Assembly (NCBI GenBank): GCA_947568835.1
Contig: OX387603.1
Location: 21,910,651 to 21,974,650 of the forward strand
Source: Protonemura montana
Taxonomy: Eukaryota > Arthropoda > Insecta > Plecoptera > Nemouridae
Direction: 5' to 3'
DNA length: 64,000 nucleotides
The notes under the pieces were generated by a model. It was not told the DNA's origin. It saw only the letters and a list, made by a program, of their open reading frames with translations, and did not search any database. Below are positions 36,641-48,545 of this stretch, one piece after another. Each line of letters starts with the position of its first letter. The stretch's first letter is position 1. The translations under genes were made by a program, and so were the position numbers.

Positions 36641-39600
36641 CGGTAAGGTTCTTATTGCGTGTTTTCCGAACGGACGAAATGAAACTCGAGACTGCGTGAG
36701 GGAAACTGCCGCTCACCAGGGATGTCGAAAGCTGAATGTTAACATTGGAACACCACACTATAATGTTTTACCGCTGAACGGTTTGAGTTTATAAAAAAAG
36801 ATAAATTTGTTTTCACCTTCCGATACAAGGTATCAATATAAATATTTTTTCATGATGAAGTAAGAAAGCAGTGGCTTTCGCTTTGGCTGCGTCACCCAAC
36901 ACCTCGTCCTTTGTTCTACCCTTCGTCTCTGGAAGTGGTGCTTACATTCACTAACCTGCAATGATGGTTATTGGCACCGGCTAAAGTGACTACTTTAGAA
37001 GACAGCTTATCTCTATTCCAGGCCACCTATAACGACGCCTGGAGACGCTCTTATACGCTTTTTACGGCGTTAAATATTTTCATAACGACTCTTTCAATTA
37101 CCGATCCGTGCTGAGTTTAATGAGATCTGAAGTAAAGTACCAAACATTACATTTTTAAAGAATACACTTAAGACCTTTCGTATGTCTTTCTTTCCAAGTC
37201 GCGAGTTTCACGGTTATTTTAATCGTTTGGAATGACTTCGCAGATCTTTTGCAATAATCATGACGTTGACGTTTCTATTATTTTACAAACTCAACATTAA
37301 TCAACAGCAACGGACGAAATTAATTTGAGTTGATGCGCAAAGACAATAAGAAACCAAAAAGAGAAACTCGACGGCAGTGAGTGATTTTCCTCCGCGCGCC
37401 CTGCCCCGTAATGTTTTGATGGATGACCACCGAGATGCGCCACTGTTTTGCGTCAAAGTCTTGCAGCCTGTTGACCCACCCCAACGCGCGCAGCTATCGA
37501 AGATTACAACAAAGTTCCCGGCGGCAATTTATCATCTTCCAACGTTTCTTTATCTCTCTGTAGCATGGGTATAAACGGCGTCGTAAGAGAAAAGGGCGGT
37601 TTTCGCGAAAATTCACTTAGATATTTTATCATAAAATTTGAATGTTTTTCTTTACGCTGGTCGCGCGCTCGTGTGATCTTCTCGTGCTGAGATTTCAAAC
37701 GGGGAACTTGAAAAGGTGATTGGAAATAAGTTGATCCTAATACACTTATTTGAGTGGGTTCAAATTCCTTGGAGATGTAAGCTGGAGCTTGCATTGAAAG
37801 AGAGATGCAGTGAATTAGGGTCGTTCGCTGCAACGACAATGAAAAGTGGCATTATTTTTACCAAATGGGATAGAAACGTTTACGGCTGTTCAAATATTAT
37901 AATGGCGTTCTCTTGGTAGAAGTTTCCGAAAAGAAAGTATAATTTTGATGCATTTTGCTTGCACAAAAACATCTGCACAAAAACACAGGCTCGTTAAACA
38001 TTTTATTTACCCGGTGAAAAGCACTGCATGTAACAGTTTATTCAGTACACAATATTGCAGTTTAATTCTTTAACGATTGTTAGCAGTTGATGTTTACGAC
38101 CGATTCGCCAATTCCAGCTTACGCTTTAAAGCAGCCAGATGTCTCTGTTACTCTACGAAAACAAGCGCATGGCGTGCGACTTCTGGTGCAAGCGTGCAAC
38201 GAAAAAGAAGCAAGCAGGGCGCAATCGGGTGTAGAACCATCAATTCTTGGCAAACTCGCGGCCACTTGTTATAGTTTTCACAGTTTTCTTCTCTACGGGA
38301 AAGTAGGTTTATGTCCAGACTGACCCATGCACTCTCCTATGAAGCGAAATGCAGAGGAACCATAAACCAGCTTGCACTTTTTCAAGCGCTCTTCGTGTTC
38401 CTGATATGCTGTAGGATAACGTACGATTGCTTTATATTGTGCGCACTTTTTTTAATTTATAAGGGGGTACAAAGAAAACCTAGCCAATTAACTCTAGGAA
38501 ATGAATCAAAATACATCTTGGTGGAAGATGAAAGCGGAGAGAAGGAACTCGACTCGATGAGTAAACCAGAAAATACCGAGAAATACCTTTATAGCATACA
38601 CATCGTCCCGTGTTTTTCTTTTGCAATTGAAGAGATTTCAAATGAACCCAGCTTTGTTTCGTTTCTCTTAGGAACTACAAGTGCATTATGAAATAACAGC
38701 GAATGTATGTAGCTTTTCTCTGAGCAAAGATCGGCTCTTTCGCCGTGGAAAAACAAACTGAACCATCTTATCTCTCATTCGGTTAGCATGGCACACCGTA
38801 TTTCCCTCGTTTTTGTTGCTTCTTGCGTATACGAGGCCAAAGCTGCGCTGCTCCATCTCTTTATTTCAAACAGATATACACACCAACATCCCCTGTAAAA
38901 GACTGATACGCCAACCAGGGTGCATGCATTCTCTTCCAGACAAATGTGTGCCAGCTATCTGGGAATGTGTTTGCCTCTGAGGCCATAAAACTCGCTTCTT
39001 GATGGACCAGGGCTGGAGCAAGACTGAAAACAGTCCGTTTTTTAGGATCTGTTGATGTGAGATAGAAGAAAAAATACCAGTAAATGATGCGGGAGAAACT
39101 ACGGGCACGAACCATACTTTATGAGCATGGTTCTAAATATTGAAAAATGTCTATTGGTATCAACTTATCGAGACACGCTGCGGTTAAACTGTTTCCCAAT
39201 ACCTCTCAGGCGAATTCACGCAACTCGAAGTAATGACTGTATTCCCTTACTGTGCAGAACAAAGATTTTCGAATTTACCAACATGATTTTCTTTTGCGTC
39301 CCGCTAAATTTCTGCTTGAAAGTGAAGCACAGTACCTACGGTATATAGGTACACTTGGCGAATGCCGTTCGCACTCTTAGCAGTGTTGCGAAATGCACAA
39401 AGCCATTCGATCCTTGTTATTGTTTTACTTATATCCTGCCCTCGGAACAGAAACGTCCAATTGCGAATTCCTCGAAATAGGTTAATAGAGTACCTTATAA
39501 GCTATCCACCCTCGCCCCCGTGCTTTAGGTATTCCGCAATAACATTTCACTGTATTAAATACATAGCTAACCAGCGTAATGCGGACGTTTCCAATGGCCT

Positions 39601-41930
39601 GCCCCTGCGAAACCACCGAAAACAATTTGAAGTGAAATATAAAATACAGTCTGAGGATAAAACCGAGTCATTGATTTCTCAGGGGCACCCTTAATTTCAC
39701 ACTGAGCTAAATTCAACGCCGGGCTCAATGCCGATTCGAAAAGACAGATTAAATAATGGAGGTCATTAATATGATGAAATGGGTTAATCTATCTCGCGAG
39801 ATTAAAATGCGTTTGGGGATGAACGAGCTCGCAAGTGAGAGAGAGATTTACTTTTGACTTGTTACTTAACATCGTGGCTATGTTATTTTGCGGTGGTCCA
39901 AAATTACCTGATTCACGATGCGCACCGAAATTATTATCGATCGTGAGTAGAGAACGGAAAACGCCGACAATCGGTAGGACAGCCTTCGGGAAAGTTTGGG
40001 TGGCCCGCTCACGGAATCACAGCCTCGCGCGGAGGCCTGCTCTGAACGGATAACAACAAATAACCCCCGACTCCATGGCTTAACACACGCCGGTACTCGT
40101 CGCTATATAGGTAAACTAGATTTTCCAACTCCGTATATAGGCTGAGCCAGTCCCTCGCACTCTCGGCTACTTGAAAAACATGTCATCATCATGAAAAGAA
40201 CCCCTGAAGTTTGCAAAAAGCCTACTCGCATGTTTTAATTAACGTGAAACTTGTATTTTATTTACAAGCCAGCGTTATCCGCACTTCGCGGCATTCTCAC
40301 GTCTGGCGCAACCGTGTACCGCGGTGTTGTGCGTATAGCGTCATGTAAATTTATAATGGCGGGAGATTCTGTTATATGTACATGTTGCTTGTGCGTGGCT
40401 TGTCATCTTAAGAGCGTTCAGAGTTGGGCGACGGTGGGAGGATAGGAGTTAGGATTTCGACGCCAGACTAAGGGCACGCCAATATCGCTGAGCTCGTGAC
40501 GACGCCGAGGAGTCTGGAGCGATGAGGAGATCACAATGCAAATAATGGGGTGTTGGGAAATCACTTTCACCTAGAGGTGGCGTGACGCGAGAGTTGCTGA
40601 GTGGTTTTCGTCAGGTCTTACCCGACAATATCCTTTTCCTTGTACAGATTTCGCGACGACCTACGACAGCGTATTTTCACGGCGTTAGTGCCCTGCGCGT
40701 AGTGAGACGCGCGCTGAGAAATCGAATTAGAAAAAAGAATGCTGTGTCAATGTGAAGTTACACATGAGTATGAAATGTGTTTTTTTTTTCTTTGTCAGTT
40801 TTCTGGAGTGTTATCATTTTTGTTATTGCCGGTCGCGAGTCACGAGTGATAGTGAAGTGGGACAACTTTATCGAGAGTAACTTAGAAGAAAATAAGTGAA
40901 TTTTGACTAAACTTATCCTAACTTATACAAGGCCATATTTGAACGACTATAAAAAAAAGTTTACCATAATTTATTACATCATCTCAACCTTTCAGACACT
41001 TTCCATCGTATCAGAATTTTAAATTTCACCATTTTTATGTTAAATAGGCTATAGATATTCCAAGCGTAAGGTGTACCCACCTTAGCAAAGTTTGAATGTA
41101 TTTTTTTCATCTCCAGGGTAATGCTCTCCAACTAAAACGTCCGCTTAAAAATGTCTAACTTGTTTGAGTCTCGTGAACGTAAAAGTTAATTATGTTTTAG
41201 TTCCGAGCGTTCAACTTTTCACCTTCCTTATGACGCCCCCCAAGGACCATTTTAACACATACACTTAATAAGCATAATGAAACCGGCCCCCCCTCGCTGC
41301 GGTAGCAACCTCGTCCATGTACAGCGATGACATGTTTTATTCGAGGCGTTGCCCTAGCCTGTGCAAAGCTCGCAGGTGGACTTTGTCAAATCGCCGCCCG
41401 CACACTTCACAGGTAGTCAAGTTGAGGCAGGTTAAGGAAGCTGATATTTCTGCTTCTTTGTGTCAATTTCAAAATGATGGCTTTTCTTAAATCCAAGTTT
41501 TCCCAGTGTCCATACCGCCATCACGACCTCCTTAAAGTTGATGGACCATTAAACTCCCCTCCATGTTCCTGGTCATCAAAAGATGTCTGCATAGTTTGCA
41601 AAGAGTAATTCATTACCATTCGTCACATAAAGTATTTCAAACGCCAGGTGCATTGTATAACGAGGAAATATGCTGACGAAGAAAATTCCACCCGAGGGAA
41701 AAATGGTTTAATTAAAATACCATGATTCCGTTGACACCGTCACTTTCATTGGTAGCGTGCTCGTGTTTCCAGCGTTCAGAATGCGTGGCCAAGGTCCCGT
41801 TAGTGTCCCGCTAGGGTCCCGACGTTGCGGTACATACATTTGGCGCCCGGCCAGTGGATTACTCGGCAGGTATTTGCGTCTACTAGCGCTCGACGATCCG
41901 ATTTACGCCCCGCATAAATATCTCGTACGT
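36641..41930. other. Non-coding DNA
   Basis: The longest open frame is 38311-38691 (+, 126 codons), with no domain. A GACGACGCCGAGG block lies near 40498. An acceptor-like tract CCCTCGCCCCCGTGCTTTAG ends at 39528 but is followed by the poor donor GTATTC. No mobile element was recognised. Confidence 0.6.
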
Positions 41931-42022
41931 TTGTCGTCGTGACGACGAAGTACGACGTCGTGTTAGCGTCACGATGCTACGGCGTCGGCGTCGCATGGTC
42001 TGGCGACGCTGGCGACGCCGGT
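41931..42022. repeat. Large CG island with palindromes
   Basis: About 90 bp contain CGTCGTGACGACG, the perfect 10-bp palindrome ACGACGTCGT (41952-41961), GGCGTCGGCGTCGC and GGCGACGCTGGCGACGCCGG. This is the longest member of the series. A short + frame (41974-42165) crosses it and gives an Arg/Trp-rich peptide, as any GGCGTCG repeat would. I do not call it coding. Confidence 0.6.
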
Positions 42023-44488
42023 CAGTGCACGTGCACTTAACGCTGCAGCGTCGAGGAAACGTCTCAACTGCAGGACTTGGAAATGATGCAATGTGCTTGA
42101 GAGACCGTTATTCGGTGAAAATAACGCTCCTTGTGCGCCTTAAATGTGGAGAAAACGGGACATAGAGCCACTTACATTCGACCGATAGCCTCGTTAAATA
42201 GTCAGCCGTCAAAAACTTTTCTGGAGACCATTTTCCATTTCAAATTTCATAAAATGATCGCTCGCTAGCGAAGGCGATATGCTTTTAGTTAGATGCTATT
42301 TTTATTTCGGAAAATAATGCGATCGTCTAGTTTTGCTGAGTCAAGTTTATGAGATCAATTTACTCTAACTTACTCGAAGATTGCTGATCTCTGATTTCGC
42401 AGAGTATCTCTATTAAAGCAGTCAGTACGCCGACCCTTTCTAGCACACTTTATCGACAAGTTTTAAGTGAGCGGCCAATAAAGTTGGATGCCGATTCCTT
42501 AGTCTAACTGCATCTATATCTTTTAATTCCCCCAACTTTTCACAGGCGCAAGCTCAGACTTGCGAAGTTTCGCATCGCATGCTCGCACTCATAATGGCAG
42601 AGATAACCTAGTTTAGTGGGAAACAAATGATAATTAAATAGTTCAAAGTGGACAGCTCTTAGAGCTAGAGCTCCGGAAGGGCGGGGATTGCTGAGAATTA
42701 TTATACTCGAGGTGATGTGTATACAGGAGACAGGAGGTAAATATTGCATCATGCAAATGGGGACAATAAGGGAACATCCGACCCATTCATTTTCATAAAA
42801 CTTTGCTATAGACATTCCCAGAGAGACAAATCGTACTCTTCGGAGACCGGAAGGTCCATGTTGTTTCTAGCGTCCCGGCTCATCCACCACTAAGGTCACG
42901 TAGTAACTGGGGCATAGCACATCGATGACGCTCAGTACTTTGGCAGGCGTACATCGGTTAAAAATTTCACAACCATTCGTTCTGTGGTATTTTATCTCGA
43001 TTGCACATTCCACCGCACAATATCAATTGTTACCACTCTCGGCCGCGCGACTCAAAAAGCTTACTTCAATTTATTTTTGACATCATGTTGAGTTCGTACG
43101 GCGTATATCTATACAACCACCACAAAACAAAACCAAAAACACACCAAAAAAAAGAGGTGAAACATGGTGAAACCCTACTTTATTTATTGCAGCGTTCGGT
43201 TTCCTTTGGCGTGAATAAAACATCGGGACGCTGTTGTGCATTGCTGAAGAGCTCTCAGCGGGCCGCAGGCTGCCGGCAGGTAGATAGTGCTATCCCGTTT
43301 CGCCGCCTCGACAGCCGATAGGCTTAAGTTCACTATCAAACGCGACGAAAATCATACAGAAATGTTTTACCACGACAAAATTATTAGAAAAAAAAAAACG
43401 CTGTATTCCTGAGAGATAAGTCGATGCTCTGATGTTTTGCTCGGGTGCTTTCCGCTTTTTTTTTTGCCACAAAATAAATGGGAGGACAGTATCGACGAGA
43501 GTATTTCGAGACTCTAAGGCGATTTGTGCTCCAAATCAGAAGAAATTTATATTTGAGCTTACCGTTCAACCACAAAGAGCTTTGTTATTGCTTTGGAATA
43601 ACTGTCTTTACAAATCCAGTGATATTATATTTTGCCCCCTAGACGCAGCCCGCAAAGCAAATACTCTTTCAACTTTGATTTGCAAACGATAAAACTACGT
43701 TATAACCCTGGCCGTGCGTTCACGAATTGGACCGAATTTGCACGACAACCCAATGAATGATTCGCATCTCATCACTCACCCCATTTGCATCCCCTAAAAA
43801 ATTGGCAGCCAATTTGAAGCGATACGTCAGTGGGGGTAGGTATAGGGATACTCTGCGCGCGATATTAATGACTATTTTCGGGGCTCACAAAGGCATGTCG
43901 TGGTCGTTATGAATATCGGATGAATCGTGGCCGGCATTGAGAGGAGGGAAAGGGAGCTAAGTTGGATTGAGCGACCACGGCGGCTAGCTCGTGACAAATG
44001 AGCTAGTGGCCGGCCAATCTGGTGGATTGCCGGTGCCGAGGCTAACAAACGCCACCGACGCCGACGTCGCTACACTGGCGCGCTCCGTGGTCGTACGCAC
44101 ACAGCGGCTGAGAGGGAAATAAAGGAAATAGTTCTAGAAGAGAGAAATTTATTCAATATGCAAATGTGAAAAATGCGCCCAAGTGGCTTTATTGCTTTTC
44201 ATCCGGCGGGAAAATTTTATAGGGATAGTGCGCGGGTTATTTTCTACGCCGAATAGCCGAGGCGGTTTCGTGCAACACAATATTTGGATCGAAATTTACG
44301 CGAAATCAATGCAAACGAGTTTTTTCTTTAAACTGAATGAAATCGTATTAAATTTTAATAAATGCATAAAATATTTTTCTAGAAAACGAAGCTCTAGTGA
44401 AAATTGCTGACCATTCAAGTTTTTTTGGACCATTCAGTTTTTTAGCAATATTAGCCCACACATTATCATAGGTTGAATTAGCAAGAAG
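42023..44488. other. Non-coding DNA
   Basis: Open frames reach 106 codons without recognisable content. An A-rich simple stretch lies at 43120-43155. A plus copy of the dispersed motif is at 43634-43660. A CG island, CACCGACGCCGACGTCGC, is at 44051-44072. Confidence 0.6.
43634..43660 (+). repeat. Dispersed ~28-bp motif, plus copy
   Basis: It reads GCCCCCTAGACGCAGCCCGC then AAAGCAA. It is nearly identical, inverted, to the copy at 16623-16649, and similar to the trio at 45.5-45.9 kb. After the core, ATACT and ACTTTGAT are also shared with the 45529 copy, so homology extends beyond the core there. Confidence 0.65.
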
Positions 44489-44498
44489 ACTGCTTGTT
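44489..44498 (+). repeat. Target-site duplication, left
   Basis: ACTGCTTGTT flanks the 5' end of the full-length SINE and recurs exactly at 44938-44947. A 10-bp direct repeat fits LINE-mediated (target-primed) insertion. Confidence 0.8.
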
Positions 44499-44937
44499 CG
44501 ACCGAACGGTTTGGCATGTTGGAAACACCGGTTCTTGTTAGATCACCGAAGTTAAGCAACACTGCGCTGAGTCAAGTATTGGATGGGTGACCATCATACA
44601 CGTGACCAGTTCTGTTCGGGAGGGAGGTTAGAGGGATGAAAGTTAGTAAAGCAACTTCATTCGCCTTGCTTATCAACCTCTCGACAGCATGGATTTGTGA
44701 AGGAATCCTGCTGTTCGCGTTGTACCGTCCTTCGGAAGGGACGTTAAGCCTGTGGTCCCCTTGGTGCTCTTCAACATGAGTAGGCTACGTGCCGGCACCG
44801 GGTTTCCCCTCCTCCCTTCTTGGCTAGGTTAGCTTTATCATCATCTTCATCAGCATCCACTCATTCACCGACGCCATTAGACCAGTGCCGCAGAGCCAGT
44901 TGTCAAAACAGTGCGTCGTGAAACACCACAAATAAAT
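44499..44937 (+). mobile_element. Full-length 5S rRNA-derived SINE
   Basis: The first ~100 bases are a diverged 5S rRNA. GAACGGTTTGGCATGTTGG matches its 5' arm, ACACCGGTTCTTG and GATCACCGAAGTTAAGC its A-box side, and GGATGGGTGACC (44581-44592) the C box. These are the internal promoter elements used by TFIIIA/Pol III. A ~300-bp unrelated body follows, with CCTTCGGAAGGGACGTTAAG, GTGCCGGCACCGGG and a run of ATCATC-like triplets. The 3' end is short and A-rich (CACCACAAATAAAT). Exact 10-bp target duplications border it. Its length of 439 bp is typical of a SINE. SINEs with 5S heads (the SINE3 class) are known but uncommon. Three more copies lie in this window. The element encodes no protein. Confidence 0.9.
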
Positions 44938-44947
44938 ACTGCTTGTT
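44938..44947 (+). repeat. Target-site duplication, right
   Basis: This is an exact copy of ACTGCTTGTT at 44489-44498. It closes the full-length SINE and fixes its 3' end after the AAATAAAT tail. Confidence 0.8.
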
Positions 44948-45507
44948 TTGGCCATGTTGACTGGTGGTTTCAATATTGTACGTACTGTACACCTAATTAG
45001 GCACCCCCCTGTGAATACACATTTCTCTGCTCGCAGCGACAATTCAATTCTCGTTACCGATGTCCCACTAAGATATGAACTGTCCGAATCTGATTTCCTT
45101 CCATATGTCAGCCATCGCCGTGACATCGCATCAAATTATGCGACTGATTATATTCGGTACTGACATTAATTGACCCCCTTCGAACATTAACGCCTGCTGC
45201 AGCACGAAATCAGCGCTATCACAGAGGGTCCGATCATTGATCCGGATCACATTGCAAACAAGCGAGCGTCAAAAATCCGGCACGGTCCGTCAATGCCCGA
45301 ACACAAAGTTTTTAATGAGCTTCCCGTTCATGCTTCCACTGCACTCGGGCACGCAAAGTTTTGCTGGATTATTTTTAGATTATCAGTTTCCGGAGTTATT
45401 TCTGCATTTTTCATATCCGCAGCGAGGAATAATGAAATTGCCGGTATCGGTAAAACATGACGAGGACTTAACTACGGTTTGCACGACCTGACAAAAGATT
45501 AAAAAAA

Positions 45508-45535
45508 CAGGGGCAAAAATGACTTTTTGCCCCTG
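45508..45535. repeat. Perfect 12-bp inverted repeat
   Basis: CAGGGGCAAAAA and TTTTTGCCCCTG flank a 4-nt spacer (TGAC). The right arm overlaps the first base pairs of the dispersed motif copy at 45529. The hairpin may be an element terminus. Confidence 0.85.
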
Positions 45536-45875
45536 AACGCAGCCCTCAAAGCAATACGAATAATACTTTGATGAAATCAAATGAATATGCCAGTAATTAT
45601 TTATCAGATGAACATTTCTACCGTGTGTATTCCTTTTTCTTTTTAAGGGCGCACTATTGACAGAAAAGTAGGACAAATAGTTAACTGCACACTGCCCCTG
45701 AACGCAACCCGCAGAGCAATTCTGAACGCTCGTTCTCCGGAATAAGATGAAGGTCATTTCTTTGCCAACAGCGTTTCTGTTGAGTTATATGTCACTTTAT
45801 AAAACACTGATCAAGGTCACCAAACGAATAGAGGATAAAATGCCTATCAGCCCCTGAATGCAACCCTCAGTGAAA
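45529..45875 (+). repeat. Three spaced copies of the dispersed ~28-bp motif
   Basis: Copies begin at 45529 (GCCCCTGAACGCAGCCCTCA), 45694 (GCCCCTGAACGCAACCCGCA) and 45850 (GCCCCTGAATGCAACCCTCA). The intervals are 165 and 156 bp. The DNA between them is not clearly homologous, so this is either a strongly decayed ~160-bp satellite or three insertions or binding-like sites under different constraint. Confidence 0.65.
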
Positions 45876-46249
45876 GTCAATTGAAATCACTAACCTCCAA
45901 TGCCGTAGAAGACAATCTTATCGATCAACCTTGCGCGTCTTCTGTTGCACAAGCTTCACCATCAACCACAACACAAGCACCAACATGGAGCGCCGTAGTT
46001 CAGCGCAATTCATTAACATTCACCTCTTCACAATTTCGCGACAGGTAAGACACGTTCGCAAAATTGCATTCTTTTGTGCGAACTCTGTTAGACCCCCGCC
46101 GGCAATTTATGCAAGGCGACTGCGATTCTCGTGGCACGGGGTGCTCATGTTTAATTAAGGTGTCTCTCTAGAGCCGTTGATGGTGTATCGGTGGGTGTTG
46201 TAGCCCGGGATTTATACGCGCGATGGATTGATTGCTGGCAAAATGCCCC

Positions 46250-46325
46250 GGCGGCGTCGGGAGTCGAATTAGCATTCGCGTCGCGACGTCCTATCTCTGA
46301 CGTCACGCGGGCAGACGGCCCCGAC
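46250..46325. repeat. CG island containing CRE-like sites
   Basis: It has GGCGGCGTCGGGAGTCG, CGCGTCGCGACGTCC, TGACGTCACGCG and CCCGACGTCATT. TGACGTCA is the cyclic-AMP response element palindrome, and here it occurs as a perfect TGACGTCA (46299-46306). Binding is inference only. Confidence 0.5.
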
Positions 46326-48487
46326 GTCATTACCCTGCTCGAGGTTTGAAGCCGGGACCGTCGGGATAATAATCTGAGCTTCCTGCTTCCGCTGTGCACT
46401 GGGCCGCCGCCTCTCCGGCGTGGTCTGTGCGCTGTGCCTTATCATGGGTACGAATCCTTTACACAACATGACTCTGGAAGCCAAACATGCGAGACAAGCT
46501 TATATTGTGTAAAAAAATTCTTTTTGGACTTTTTTTTGGCTGCGCGCATTTTGAGGGACGAGTGGTTGGGGTAGGTTTCGATTTCAAAGCTTTTTTGAGA
46601 TGGGCAAAGAATTGAAAAGCCACTAACATCACATTGAAAATGGGCGCTTGTCATTTTTTTTTTTTCTGGTCTGTATAAAGGCATCCTCACTGAGGCAAAT
46701 ATATACCTCGAGAGAAGAAGCTTCATCATTTCAGATTCATGTCCACCCTTATTTTAGAGTTTGTTAAGCCAATAAGCTCCGTACAAACGCATACGCGTTC
46801 TCTTTTCATATTTAATAATTTTTCACATATCGTATAACAACGTCCGGTTTCCACGGGGAAACTTTGTTTTATACGCTTCTAATATTTTACCCCCACGGGG
46901 GAAACATACAATACATTTCGCAGTGCGAGCGGATGGTTTTTTTTTTTTATTTCCCCCCACAAGGCAGGTGCCGCGCTTATTCAACTTTCGGCAGACGCGT
47001 AATTTCATAAGCCACGTTCAGGCGCTCGGCTTACGTCACGGGGATGTTGTTCATTCGCAGTCTGGTTGGCAATTTACATGGTGAACTGTCGATACAGGCT
47101 TGCAAAGCGCGGAGTTAGCCGGTGAACAGCAGCGACCGCGACATCTTTATCGGTAGCACAGCTCGGAAAACCCGCTGCTTGGCTATGAAAATCAATTCAT
47201 ATCTCGAACGGATTGATAAAGGGAAAGATAAAAATGTTTGCGCGAGGACCTCAAGAAAATGTGTGTATAGAGGTAATTCCACCGTCTCGAGTGATCCTGG
47301 GGAAACGTCTTACTAACAAAATGGTTATTTCCTCTTTGCCAAAGTACGCGGCGGTGAAATTGTAGACTTAAAGAGGGAAATAAATGTTTTGCCTTTGGAC
47401 ATGATACGAATACGACGTCTGTAGTGGGGAAGGGGGAAGGGAGTTTCTTTGAAGTTTTTCCAGGGGAATAAAATGGGAGATACGGTGCAAGTTTTTCCAG
47501 TAAAACCGAGTAAAATAGATATTGAGCTTTGCTATTATTTTAGTTTTATATTAGCGTACTCGCGCTATTTCGTAGTTTCAGTATAGCATACAATAGCAGC
47601 ACTCTACCACCCCATTGGGTCGTTTGCTGAGGAATTATCGTTGAAATGTTGCTATTCACACTATCACTGTTCGACTTTCTTGTTTTCACGCTGTCACCAC
47701 GATATCAAAACGGATCCTTAATAAGCGCACAGTTATGACGGCTGGGGGATTTGGGTGGAGCCCATAAAACGTGTAGCCACTCTGTGTTTTTGGATTCGTT
47801 TCGTGGCCACCGTCGCAATTAAAGCGCGCCAAAATGTGAGTGCACACCGGGCAGTTAGGTGCTAATCACCCACGGGTGAGAGGGGCAGAGAAGCGCTCGA
47901 CCCCACCACTTTAATATGGCAGAAAAGTGTTCTGACCTAATTCACAATTGTTCTGCCCTAGCGCAGTTAGTTTTGTGCTTTTTACTCAAAAGCCTCTCGC
48001 AAATTATTTGGAAAATAATGTTAGTCTCAGTGCTAAGCGGCGGAAAGTATTTCATGGACTATCAAATTGTGCAGTTTTATTTGCTCTCGTCATTATACAA
48101 GCTGATTCAATTAGCATTTCGCGCTTATCCGCGATCCAATGAATAATTTTTCATTTCAATTTGCAGCGAATTCGCGATGTGTAAAGTACTACACTTTTGT
48201 GCTTTCTCTAATAACTTTGTGATCAAAATTTTACGGCAGCTTTGGTAAAATTCTGTTTTTATCGGTCTATCATTTAGCATTTGGTAAGTGGCAAGCAAAG
48301 GTGTCACCGCTTGACAAGTTTCTGGTCTTTTAGGAATACGGTTGTGAAAACAAAAGTACTGGACTAAATGAAAATAAACTATGAAGCAAGCAACTGCATA
48401 ATTCACCGACCTGATTTCATTCATTTCATGTGCCCTAAGCAAAAGAATAGGAAGGATTGTTACTGCAACAGCCACCAGGCCTTGTTT

Positions 48488-48545
48488 TCGCGACGTCTCC
48501 GCCCGCGGCGCGTCGTTCGCTGACGTCGCTACGCCGGCGTCTCGA
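48488..48545. repeat. CG island, CGACGTC type
   Basis: The block contains GCGACGTCTCCGCCCGCGGC, then GCGTCG, TGACGTCGCTACGCCGGCG and TCTCGAG. It lies in otherwise ordinary DNA. Confidence 0.5.

Noticed and set aside
39500..39534. Pyrimidine-rich TTTAG followed by GTATTC
   Set aside because: A very good acceptor tract, but the donor lacks G at +5. Not a convincing ratchet point.
41974..42165. Arg/Trp-rich small open frame
   Set aside because: The composition simply reflects translated GGCGTCG repeats of the CG island.
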